From Anaerolineaceae bacterium (lineage in GTDB: Bacteria > Chloroflexota > Anaerolineae > Anaerolineales > Anaerolineaceae): DNA of 13,816 nucleotides. Within the stretch, counting starts at the first letter, position 1. The number at the start of each line of letters is the position of its first letter. Below, piece by piece: positions 1 through 6,857 of the stretch. The notes under the pieces were generated by a model. That model worked only from the letters and a program-made list of their open reading frames with translations, ran no database searches and had not been told where the DNA came from. Location: positions 1 to 13,816 of the forward strand of contig WOZB01000266.1 of NCBI GenBank assembly GCA_011620445.1. The letters are read 5' to 3'. A program made the translations under genes and the position numbers.

Positions 1-137
1 CCACCGGGTTTTGTCACGTGAGGCCAGTTTTTAGGTTCTGGATTTTTTCTCACATGGGGCGTGGCCTGTAGCTGCCAGGCGTTATCTCACACGGGGCAGG
101 GCTGCAACCACCGGGCATTACCTACCGCAGGGCAGGG
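1..137. repeat. Degenerate ~36-nt direct repeats in the left intergenic region
   Basis: Related units begin near 13, 48, 85 and 121, a spacing of 35 to 37 nt. The best pair is TCTCACATGGGGC (48-60) and TCTCACACGGGGC (85-97). The unit near 121 is more diverged but shares GGGCAGGG with the 85 unit. CCACCGGG also occurs twice, at 1-8 and 108-115. The units have drifted and there are no conserved repeats separated by unique spacers, so this is not a CRISPR array. The array may continue beyond the left edge. No gene is supported here; its function is unknown. Confidence 0.5.
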
Positions 138-151
138 TTTTTAGGTTTTGG
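27..151. repeat. Pair of 15-nt direct repeats
   Basis: GTTTTTAGGTTCTGG at 27-41 recurs as GTTTTTAGGTTTTGG at 137-151 with a single mismatch, the copies starting 110 nt apart. In both copies the flank continues into T-rich sequence. The pair brackets the degenerate ~36-nt units, so the whole stretch may have arisen by duplication of a longer segment followed by decay. Confidence 0.6.
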
Positions 152-161
152 TTATTTCGGG

Positions 162-251
162 TTTTCCTCGGGCTTTTTCTGCTTGTTCCCTGTTTTTCCC
201 GCGTTTTTCCTTGTGTGACCCGTCTTTTTCCCGGGTTTTTCCTGGTTTTTT
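162..251. promoter_or_regulatory. Phased T-tracts, probable curved DNA upstream of the first gene
   Basis: Runs of four to six T begin at 162, 174, 193, 204, 225, 236 and 246, separated by short C/G-rich blocks. The intervals are 12, 19, 11, 21, 11 and 10 nt, close to one or two helical turns. Phased A/T-tracts of this type are known to bend DNA. The array ends about 50 bp before the inferred transcription start at 304, where upstream promoter elements or binding sites for bending proteins often sit. The curvature and any regulatory role are inferred. The rest of 1-303 shows no convincing gene. Confidence 0.4.
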
Positions 252-288
252 CCTGCAAGGATGGCGCGGAGAACCCATTTCTAAATTG

Positions 289-297
289 TGATATTAT
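289..297 (+). promoter_or_regulatory. Extended -10 promoter directly before the LysM/M23 gene
   Basis: The sequence TGATATTAT matches an extended -10 element: TG, one base, then TATTAT, which differs from TATAAT at one position. No good -35 hexamer is seen at the usual distance, as is common for extended -10 promoters. Six bases separate the hexamer from the GTG start codon at 304, so transcription would be expected to begin on that codon, giving a leaderless mRNA. There is no Shine-Dalgarno sequence before the GTG. Confidence 0.5.
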
Positions 298-303
298 CGA
301 ATT

Positions 304-1512
304 GTGAGTGAACAAAGACCAGAAATCAGCTCCCAGGGTTTGGGGGAACAGGTTGACCCGCTTCAGCAGACTACCGAGCAGGGCAGCTTTCTTGAGAAGG
401 TCTGGGCGCGCCTGGTGCACCTGGGCTTGAGCGCCGGGCTCTTGCGCCTGGCCAGCGTGCTGCTCACCTGCCTGCTGATCGTGGTCTTCATCTGGGTGAT
501 GAACAGCTTTTACACCAGTGTGGCTGGCACCAAGACCGCCGTTTTGATGGCACCAGACAGTGTGCAAGCCCTGACCACTGAAGAGCAGGCCATACTGCCC
601 CCCATCAGCGCCGCCCTCGCCCAACCGATTGGTATCGGTTTGAATCGGGATGCCACCTTGCACACCATCCTGCCTTCGGTGGGGCGCACAGAGCTGGCCG
701 TTTACACTGTTGAGCCGGGCGACACCTTGTTTTCCATCGCTCAGAAGTTCAACCTGCGCACGGAGACGCTGCTGTGGGGCAACCTGTATACTATCGGGGA
801 CGACCCGCACACCATCTACCCGGGCCAGCAGCTCACCATTTTGCCGGTGGATGGCACCCTGCACAAATGGAGCGCCGGCGAAGGCCTGAACAGCATATCA
901 GAATACTTTCATGTGAGACCCGAAGACATCATTAATTACCCCGGCAATCACCTGGATGCCAGCACCATAGGCGACTTGGCCAACCCCAACATCAAAGCGG
1001 GCACAATGCTCATTATCCCGGGGGGCGTGGCAGAGTTTCCGGATTGGCGCACTCCGCGCATCACCCGTACTGACCCAGCCACTGCAAAGAACGTGGGCCC
1101 GGGGGCTTGCGAAGGCAGTTTCGATGGCGTTTTGGGCAGCGGCAACTTTATCTGGCCAACCGAGAAACAATACCTTTCGGGGTACGACTATGACCCCGGT
1201 TCCAACCATTTCGGGATCGACCTCAGCGGCGCGATTGGGGACCCGGTGAAAGCGGTTGATAACGGCGTGGTTGTGTATGCCGGTCTGAATGATTGGGGTT
1301 ACGGCCAGATGATCGTGATCGACCACGGTGAAGGCTGGCAATCGCTGTATGCCCATCTTGCAGAGATCGACGTGAAATGCGGGCAGGAAGTTTACTCTGG
1401 CGATGTAATTGCCTTCATCGGCGATACCGGCATGGCCCAGGGCCCACATTTGCATTTTGAACTGCGCAGCGACAACCTGGGGCGGGTAAACCCCAAGAAC
1501 TTCCTTAACTAG
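304..1512 (+). CDS. Membrane-anchored LysM-domain M23 family metallopeptidase
   Basis: This 402-residue protein probably cleaves or remodels peptidoglycan outside the membrane. A hydrophilic N-terminus of about 45 residues is followed by one membrane segment (about 49-66). Two LysM peptidoglycan-binding modules come next: a clear one from about 134 to 179 (YTVEPGDTLFSIAQKF) and a weaker one from about 186 to 240. The C-terminal third is an M23/LytM peptidase domain. Its zinc and catalytic residues are all present: H302 and D306 in HFGID, H351 in YAHL, and the HLH pair H382/H384. It is therefore likely an active endopeptidase, not a degenerate LytM activator. The GTG start is chosen because a later start would cut the membrane anchor, and because the -10 element lies just before it. 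The next gene starts 8 bp downstream and is probably co-transcribed. The exact bond cleaved cannot be read from sequence. Confidence 0.92.
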   Translation: MSEQRPEISSQGLGEQVDPLQQTTEQGSFLEKVWARLVHLGLSAGLLRLASVLLTCLLIVVFIWVMNSFYTSVAGTKTAVLMAPDSVQALTTEEQAILPPISAALAQPIGIGLNRDATLHTILPSVGRTELAVYTVEPGDTLFSIAQKFNLRTETLLWGNLYTIGDDPHTIYPGQQLTILPVDGTLHKWSAGEGLNSISEYFHVRPEDIINYPGNHLDASTIGDLANPNIKAGTMLIIPGGVAEFPDWRTPRITRTDPATAKNVGPGACEGSFDGVLGSGNFIWPTEKQYLSGYDYDPGSNHFGIDLSGAIGDPVKAVDNGVVVYAGLNDWGYGQMIVIDHGEGWQSLYAHLAEIDVKCGQEVYSGDVIAFIGDTGMAQGPHLHFELRSDNLGRVNPKNFLN

Positions 1513-1520
1513 GGCAGTTT

Positions 1521-2372
1521 ATGCAAGTAACTTTTCTGGGAACAGGCGCGGCGACGAGTTATCCCCTGGCTTTTTGCCAATGTGAGACCTGCCGGAAGGC
1601 GCGTGAACTGGGAGGCAAAAACTTCAGGAAGCGTGCTTCGCTGCTGATTAACACCGATTTGCTGATCGACTTGGGACCAGACGCGATCCCTGCGATGCAT
1701 GCGTATGGTCATGACACGACGAAGCTGCGGCTTTTGCTGCAAACGCATCCGCATTCTGACCATTTTGACCCCGGGGTTCTGGTGACGCGTTCAAGCCTGT
1801 ATAGGTGCGTGAACTCAGATCTGCTGGAAATCATTGCCGAGAAGCGCTGCCTGGAGGTGATGGCTGATCAGGTGCGTGTAATCGAGAGTATTGAACTGCT
1901 TGAAGAGAAATGGCAGACTGATATGCATTTGACCCTGACCGCGCTGGGGCATGGGCAGCGGCTGAGTAGGGGAGGCTATGAGATCCTGGCGATGGAGTCG
2001 CTGCATCACCCGGGGTGGGGGTCGCAGATTTATCTTGTCAAGGAAGGGGGAAAGCAGCTGCTTTACGCGGCAGACAGCCCGGCACTATCGGCTGCTGCCT
2101 TAGAAGCTCTGCAGGGAAAGCATCTGGACCTGGCTATTTTTGAGCAGACTTTTGGGCCTTTCCATACTGGCAACACCGGCGCGCATCTGTCGGAGGCGAT
2201 ATTGTTTGAGCAGCTGGCCAGGTTGCGGGCTCAGGGTTGCCTGGACGAGAAGAGCCAGATCTACGTCACGCATATTTCACACGAGGGTAACCCGCATCAC
2301 GAGGCTTTGGCTGAACGAGGGGCCAGCTTGGGCTACTTTGTAGGTTACGACGGGCTGGAATTGACACTCTAA
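1521..2372 (+). CDS. PhnP-like metallo-beta-lactamase-fold hydrolase
   Basis: This 283-residue protein is a metal-dependent hydrolase of the MBL fold. The signature HxHxDH is H76-P-H78-S-D80-H81. Further likely metal ligands are H162 or H163, D185 (YAADSP) and H251/H254 (THISH). The N-terminus has GTGAATSYP followed by C19, C21 and C24, the three-cysteine arrangement that forms a structural zinc site in PhnP, the phosphoribosyl cyclic phosphodiesterase. The fold and dinuclear metal site are well supported. The substrate is not: no phosphonate-metabolism gene is nearby, and the PhnP/RNase Z-like superfamily has several substrates, including cyclic phosphodiesters. AGGG at 1511-1514, six bases before ATG, supports the start and overlaps the stop codon of the preceding gene. 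Co-transcription with the LysM/M23 gene is likely. A gap of 145 bp follows. Confidence 0.85.
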   Translation: MQVTFLGTGAATSYPLAFCQCETCRKARELGGKNFRKRASLLINTDLLIDLGPDAIPAMHAYGHDTTKLRLLLQTHPHSDHFDPGVLVTRSSLYRCVNSDLLEIIAEKRCLEVMADQVRVIESIELLEEKWQTDMHLTLTALGHGQRLSRGGYEILAMESLHHPGWGSQIYLVKEGGKQLLYAADSPALSAAALEALQGKHLDLAIFEQTFGPFHTGNTGAHLSEAILFEQLARLRAQGCLDEKSQIYVTHISHEGNPHHEALAERGASLGYFVGYDGLELTL

Positions 2373-2481
2373 ACACTTTCATGCTTAATAGATCAACGGG
2401 TTGCAGCCCCAGGTTGGTTAAAGCTGACAACTCATAATCTGATTTTTCATAGCTGCTACCATTCACTCGGGCAGTGTTGGC

Positions 2482-2511
2482 TTGGTTTAGGTTTGGCCTC
2501 CGTGCTAAAAT
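2482..2511 (+). promoter_or_regulatory. Promoter of the MEMO-lipoprotein-priA unit
   Basis: The extended -10 is TGCTAAAAT (2503-2511), with TAAAAT one base away from TATAAT. A weak -35, TTGGTT (2482-2487), lies 18 bp upstream and matches TTGACA only at its first three bases. Exactly six bases separate the -10 from the ATG at 2518, the same geometry as at 289-304, and no ribosome binding site is seen. A leaderless transcript starting on the A of ATG is inferred. The rest of the 2373-2517 gap has no gene and no convincing terminator. Confidence 0.55.
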
Positions 2512-2517
2512 AAACCT

Positions 2518-3381
2518 ATGCAAGATAGTGTTGGAATTGACCGCAGGCCTTCGCCCATTGCCGGGTCGTGGTACCCTGGCAATGCAGTCAAATTGCGCTC
2601 GATGATTGAAGGTTTTCTTGGTGCCGCGCCTGCTCTGCATTTTGAAGGCAGAGTGCAGGGCCTGATTGTGCCCCACGCGGGCTATATCTATTCGGGCCAA
2701 ACGGCCGCCTGTGCCTTCAAGGCGCTGCAGGGTGAAACTTTCAGCAAAGTTGTGGTGATCTCCCCTTCCCATCAGGCCTACCGCTCGCCCTTACTGACCA
2801 GCGGCCACGATGCCTACACCACCCCCCTGGGAGACCTGCGCGTAGACCAGGAGAGCCTGGCGTTTCTAAACAATGAGCTTGCGCCTTTGGGTTTGGGGCT
2901 CACGGCTGTTAGAGGTGACCGTGAGCACTCGCTGGAAATTGAATTACCCTTCCTGCAGGTAAGCCTGAGGGAAGCATTTGCCCTGGTGCCTATTATGATG
3001 GTGGACCAGCGCCGGGTGGTGGCAGAAGCCCTTGCGCAAACCCTGGCGGCCTGGATAAAGCGTTTGCCACCCAGCGAAAAGGTGTTGCTGGTGGCCTCAA
3101 GCGACCAGAGCCACTTTTATTCGCTAAGGCAGGCAGAAAAAATGGACGGAGCAGTTATCAAAGCCCTCGAAGCCCAGGATGTTGAGCTGCTTTACCGGCT
3201 GGACGCGGAAGGCAAAGGCGAAGCTTGCGGGCTTGGGCCTATGGCTGCAGTCATCCTTACCTGCCAGGCTTTGGGCAATATTAAGCTTCAAGTTGTTGAT
3301 CACCGTACTTCTGCCGCTGCCACCGGCGATGAAAGCAGTGTGGTGGGCTATACCTCTGCCATTCTCACGCTGAAGCCCTGA
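2518..3381 (+). CDS. amrB: AmmeMemoRadiSam system protein B (MEMO1 family)
   Basis: This 287-residue protein covers the full MEMO family length, related to class III extradiol dioxygenases. Recognisable conserved blocks are RPSPIAGSWYPG near the N-terminus, PHAGYIYSG (H53), SPSHQAY (H85), EHSLEIELPFLQ (E136-H137), SSDQSHFY, EACGLGP (C237) and GYTSA near the end. H53, H85 and C237 match the His/His/Cys metal-binding positions described for human MEMO1. In many bacteria and archaea the family is encoded with an AMMECR1 protein and a radical SAM enzyme. Neither partner is in this window. The molecular function in bacteria is not well established. The gene is first in a probable operon: the lipoprotein gene starts 6 bp after its stop, and priA overlaps that gene. 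The start codon lies at the predicted transcription start, with no ribosome binding site. Confidence 0.88.
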   Translation: MQDSVGIDRRPSPIAGSWYPGNAVKLRSMIEGFLGAAPALHFEGRVQGLIVPHAGYIYSGQTAACAFKALQGETFSKVVVISPSHQAYRSPLLTSGHDAYTTPLGDLRVDQESLAFLNNELAPLGLGLTAVRGDREHSLEIELPFLQVSLREAFALVPIMMVDQRRVVAEALAQTLAAWIKRLPPSEKVLLVASSDQSHFYSLRQAEKMDGAVIKALEAQDVELLYRLDAEGKGEACGLGPMAAVILTCQALGNIKLQVVDHRTSAAATGDESSVVGYTSAILTLKP

Positions 3382-3387
3382 GCCCTC

Positions 3388-4371
3388 ATGCCGCAGCGCT
3401 GTTCACAGCAAATAATCCTCTCCCTTGCCACATTTGTATTGCTTTGTTCGCTGGTTGCCTGCGGCAGCCCAAACCTGCAAGGGAGGCCCACGCAACTACT
3501 GCCCGCCTGGCCGACCGACCTGATACCATCCATCACACCTACCTCAACCCCTCTGCCGCCTTCCACGCTCACCCCGACTACCACCCTGGTGCCCTCAAAC
3601 ACACCTTTCGACACACCAACACCGAAGCCAACTGGCACAGCTTTGCCGCCTTTCAACGCCACGCCCTTCCCATACAAAGACTCTGAAGGTAAAGCGGTCA
3701 CTTACAGCTATGCTGCCATCTCTGAACACACCTTGCGCCCGAGCGGCACCACGCTTTCACTTTCGGGTTTTGTGGCCTTTGAACTGCTTGACCGCGGCAT
3801 CCACCGCCAGACTTTGCACCTGCTGGAAAAGGATCTCACCCTGTACTCCCTGCGCGTAAGGCATAAATTTGGAAGTGAAGAAAAAGAAGTTTGGCTGATC
3901 CTGACGGGTGTTTGGGGAATCAACGTGCCATTCAACGAAGCCGGGGCGGACGGTTCCGCTAATATCAGCCTGGCTGAAGTTGCGGCTAAAGATGCTTTCA
4001 ACCCAAGTGAGATGCACACCGCCTGGGACCTCAGCCTGGCAAAACGCGCTCCCACTTATGAAACAGTATCCCTGACCGACCTCGAAAATCTGCTCAAGGA
4101 CCTGCCGCAGGAAGCCTTGATCCTGGCTGAGAATCCGATCCTCTTCCCTGCAGACTCCTGGCACCAGACCAAGTTGAATATGCTCTCGGTCAGTTCGCAG
4201 GCTGCCCGCTTCCACTGGCTCTTCAATATCAACGAATTCAACATCATCATTGGCCAGAACGCCAATGCCGACCTGTGGGCCGACACACTGCTTAAAGGGT
4301 CGCCGCTGCCAGACACAATTGAAGGCCCGCTTTATTTCGCGGCGGATAACCTGGTGGTGGTAAAGCCATGA
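3388..4371 (+). CDS. Putative lipoprotein with Pro/Thr-rich linker, function unknown
   Basis: I do not recognise the family of this 327-residue protein. The N-terminus is a lipoprotein signal: basic start, hydrophobic core (about 9-21) and lipobox L22-V23-A24-C25, with C25 the predicted lipidated residue. Residues of about 28 to 92 form a disordered Pro/Thr/Ser linker with repeated TPT-like units, typical of a spacer that holds a domain away from the membrane. The remaining ~230 residues form a globular domain with no motif I know. They contain segments such as EVWLILTGVWGINVPF and end in LYFAADNLVVVKP. The gene lies 6 bp after the MEMO gene, and its TGA stop overlaps the priA ATG in an ATGA junction, so translation is probably coupled. 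No link in function between the three genes is evident. Surface location is well supported; role is unknown. Confidence 0.82.
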   Translation: MPQRCSQQIILSLATFVLLCSLVACGSPNLQGRPTQLLPAWPTDLIPSITPTSTPLPPSTLTPTTTLVPSNTPFDTPTPKPTGTALPPFNATPFPYKDSEGKAVTYSYAAISEHTLRPSGTTLSLSGFVAFELLDRGIHRQTLHLLEKDLTLYSLRVRHKFGSEEKEVWLILTGVWGINVPFNEAGADGSANISLAEVAAKDAFNPSEMHTAWDLSLAKRAPTYETVSLTDLENLLKDLPQEALILAENPILFPADSWHQTKLNMLSVSSQAARFHWLFNINEFNIIIGQNANADLWADTLLKGSPLPDTIEGPLYFAADNLVVVKP

Positions 4372-6815
4372 CCCAGTTCATTTCAGTTGGCATTAACAAT
4401 GCCAATATCTCCAGGGCCTATGATTACCGCGTGCCCCCCGAGCTGGCTGACCAGGTGCAGCCCGGCTGCCTGGTGGAAGTGCCCTTTGGCAAGCAGATTG
4501 CCCAAGGCGTGGTGCTCGCCATTCTAGCGGAGCCGGAAGTAGCGGACCCACTGCCCATCCGGGCGGTGCTTTCAGCCGGCACTTTATTGACCCCCCAGCA
4601 AATGGAACTGGCAACCTGGTTAGCTGAAAATACCTTTGCGCCGCTGGGCGCCTGCATTACCCTGATGATGCCGGATGGGCTTTCCAGGCGGGCGACAACT
4701 CAGGTCTGGTTGAACGAAGGTGCCGCCATCCCCGAGGGTCTGAGCCTGACTGAGGCACGCCTGATCAAGGTTCTTCAAAAAAGGGGAGTGCTCAGTTCCG
4801 GCCAGTTGGACCGCGCCCTGCCCAAACTTAACTGGCACAAGGCGGTCAGCCAGCTGCAAGCGCTGGGTGTGGTCAGCCAGCGCAACTTCCTGCCGCCACC
4901 CGGCATCAGCCCCAAAACGGTGCGCACAGCGCAGCTTTCCATTGCCCCGGAAGAAATCCAGGCACTCGAGCCAAGCTTAATCGGGAAAACTGAGGCGGTG
5001 CTGGCCAGGCGCATTCAAGTGCTGCAGCTTTTGGCTGACGACCCTTTTCCGGTTGATTTTTCCTGGATTTATGCCCAGACAGGCACAAGTTACGCGGATT
5101 TGAAAGCCCTGGCTGAAGCCGGGTTGATCCACTTCAATGAAACCGAAGTCTGGCGGGACCCCACCGAGAAAATTCTTCCGGGTCACAACCCCGCCCCCAC
5201 GCTCACCCCGGACCAGCAAAGCCTCTGGCAAACACTGGAACCGCAACTTGAGGGTTCAGACCCCAAGCCCAGCCTGATATTTGGGGTGACCGGTTCTGGT
5301 AAGACTGAAGTCTACTTGCGAGCCGTGGAAAAAACCATCAAATCTGGCCGCCAAGCCCTGGTTTTAGTCCCGGAAATTTCGATGACACCGCAAACCATTC
5401 GACGTTTCATGGGGCGCTTCCCCAACCAGGTGGGGCTTTACCACTCCAAACTATCTGAAGGGGAAAATTACGACACCTGGCGGCGTGCCCGCTCGGGGGA
5501 CTTAAAGGTGGTGGTGGGTCCGCGCAGCGCGCTCTTTGTACCCTACCCAAAGCTTGGGTTAATTGTCATCGACGAGTGTGATAACGACACCTACGATGAA
5601 GAAGAGCGCGAGCCCTTCTATCACGCGGTCGAGACGGCTGAAGCCCTGACCAAAATATCAAGCGCGAAGCTGGTCTTAGGTTCAGCCACCCCAAGAGTCA
5701 CCCAATTTTACAAGGCCCGGCATGGGGACTGGAACTTGTTGGACCTTCCCCACCGCATTCACAGCCAGGCACCTCTCACCCAGACCGCGGATCTGCCACG
5801 GGTTGAAATCGTGGATATGCGCGCGGAGCTCAAAGCAGGAAATACCTCCGTGTTTTCAGCCAGCCTTAAAAAAGCGCTCGAAGAAACATTGGCACGCAAC
5901 GAACAAGCCATTCTATTTCTAAACCGCAAAGGCAGCGCCACCTATGTATTCTGCCGCGATTGCGGCGAACCTTTGCTCTGCCCGCGCGATGGCAAGCCCC
6001 TGGTTTACCATGCCGACCGCAAGAGTCTGCTCTGCCATGTGTGCGGCTACACCCGGAAAATGCCTGAAAAATGCCCGAACTGCGGCAGCAAAGCCATCAA
6101 AACCCTGGGCTTGGGTACGGAACGCCTTGAAGACCTGGTGCAGGAGGCCTTCCCAAGCGCCCGAGTTTTGCGCTGGGATGGCGAAACCGCCAGCGCAAAA
6201 GGGGCTCACGAACTGATTCTTTCCCACTTCAGCGCACATAGAGCTGATATTCTTATCGGCACCCAGATGCTGGCGAAGGGGCTGGACTTGCCCCTGGTCA
6301 CCCTGGTGGGTATCTTGCTGGCCGAAGTTGCCTTGAACTTGCCGGATTTTCGGGCAGCCGAACGCAGCCTGCAAGTGCTAACACAGGTAAGCGGCCGGGC
6401 AGGGCGCAGCAGCCTGGGCGGCAAGGTTATCATGCAGACTTACCAGCCTGAAAATTATGTCATCCAATTTGCTGCAAAACATGATTACCTGGGTTTCTAC
6501 CAAAAAGAATTGGACTACCGCAGGGCCCTGGCTTATCCGCCCTTCAGCCGCCTGACCAAGCTGGAATACCGCCACCTGCGGGAAGAAAAAAGCCAATCCA
6601 CAGCTGAGGAGCTGCATGCTATCATCCGAGCGGAAATCCATGCGCATAGCCTTAGGGGCGTAGAGATTTCCAAGCCGCTCCCGGCATACTACCCTCGCCT
6701 CGGCGGCGAATACCGCTATCAGATGATCTTGCGTTCCCCAGACCCGCTACCGCTGCTGAACAATTTACCTTTACGCGGTTGGAAAGTGATGATCGACCCC
6801 TCCAATCTGCTATAA
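4368..6815 (+). CDS. priA: Primosomal protein N' (replication restart helicase PriA)
   Basis: PriA is a 3'-to-5' DNA helicase that binds stalled forks and reloads the replisome. At 815 residues it is slightly longer than usual and appears complete. The N-terminal 3'-end-binding region (about 1-105) is followed by Walker A GVTGSGKTE (K312, T313), motif II at 402-405, motif III GSATP, the zinc region (529-572), GTQMLAKGLDLP, and the motif VI block TQVSGRAGR. The C-terminus has LAYPPFSRL. Two positions are unusual. Motif II reads DECD (402-405) where the family has DEEH. The zinc ligands are C529, C532, C538, D541, C556, C559, C569 and C572, matching the E. coli spacing exactly but with Asp in place of the fourth Cys. 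All other motifs are intact, so it is probably functional. The start overlaps the lipoprotein stop by 4 bp. The stop codon is part of the next promoter. Confidence 0.96.
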   Translation: MTQFISVGINNANISRAYDYRVPPELADQVQPGCLVEVPFGKQIAQGVVLAILAEPEVADPLPIRAVLSAGTLLTPQQMELATWLAENTFAPLGACITLMMPDGLSRRATTQVWLNEGAAIPEGLSLTEARLIKVLQKRGVLSSGQLDRALPKLNWHKAVSQLQALGVVSQRNFLPPPGISPKTVRTAQLSIAPEEIQALEPSLIGKTEAVLARRIQVLQLLADDPFPVDFSWIYAQTGTSYADLKALAEAGLIHFNETEVWRDPTEKILPGHNPAPTLTPDQQSLWQTLEPQLEGSDPKPSLIFGVTGSGKTEVYLRAVEKTIKSGRQALVLVPEISMTPQTIRRFMGRFPNQVGLYHSKLSEGENYDTWRRARSGDLKVVVGPRSALFVPYPKLGLIVIDECDNDTYDEEEREPFYHAVETAEALTKISSAKLVLGSATPRVTQFYKARHGDWNLLDLPHRIHSQAPLTQTADLPRVEIVDMRAELKAGNTSVFSASLKKALEETLARNEQAILFLNRKGSATYVFCRDCGEPLLCPRDGKPLVYHADRKSLLCHVCGYTRKMPEKCPNCGSKAIKTLGLGTERLEDLVQEAFPSARVLRWDGETASAKGAHELILSHFSAHRADILIGTQMLAKGLDLPLVTLVGILLAEVALNLPDFRAAERSLQVLTQVSGRAGRSSLGGKVIMQTYQPENYVIQFAAKHDYLGFYQKELDYRRALAYPPFSRLTKLEYRHLREEKSQSTAEELHAIIRAEIHAHSLRGVEISKPLPAYYPRLGGEYRYQMILRSPDPLPLLNNLPLRGWKVMIDPSNLL

Positions 6816-6816
6816 T
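6808..6816 (+). promoter_or_regulatory. Consensus extended -10 promoter built into the priA stop codon
   Basis: TGCTATAAT is a perfect extended -10: TG, one base, then TATAAT. The priA stop TAA (6813-6815) is the middle of the hexamer, so coding end and promoter share bases. No clear -35 is seen, which extended -10 promoters can do without. The expected start is near G6823, giving a leader of about 35 nt before the MFS start at 6858. This would give the transporter and nucleotidyltransferase their own transcript. Confidence 0.6.
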
Positions 6817-6845
6817 TTTTCTGTTTGATCCAAAATTGCGCTCTT

Positions 6846-6851
6846 GAAAGG
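6846..6851 (+). promoter_or_regulatory. Ribosome binding site deciding the MFS start
   Basis: GAAAGG lies six bases before the ATG at 6858. Two in-frame ATGs are close together, at 6852 and 6858. The first directly abuts the purine-rich site, so the second is the better start. An upstream in-frame TTG at 6825 has no supporting site. Confidence 0.55.
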
Positions 6852-6857
6852 ATGTTC

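Noticed and set aside
64..80. Small hairpin GCCTG/CAGGC with a 7-nt loop
   Set aside because: The stem is only five pairs and has no T-tail, so it supports neither a terminator nor a structured RNA.
1..151. Possible CRISPR array
   Set aside because: The repeats are degenerate, lie nearly head to tail with no unique spacers of constant size, and no cas gene is near.
118..864. Long minus-strand open frame across the left intergenic region and the start of the peptidase gene
   Set aside because: Its Lys/Arg-rich half is a by-product of the T-tract repeats, its other half is antisense to the LysM/M23 gene, and it resembles no protein family.
1521..2372. Naming the MBL-fold gene phnP and proposing a phosphonate pathway
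   Set aside because: The fold and cysteine pattern fit, but no C-P lyase gene is present to support the pathway.
2373..2481. Terminator after the MBL-fold hydrolase gene
   Set aside because: Only a weak GGG/CCC pairing around 2398-2411 is visible and no T-run follows it.
6825..6857. Upstream TTG start for the MFS transporter
   Set aside because: It has no ribosome binding site and lies almost at the predicted transcription start, while ATG at 6858 has GAAAGG at good spacing.
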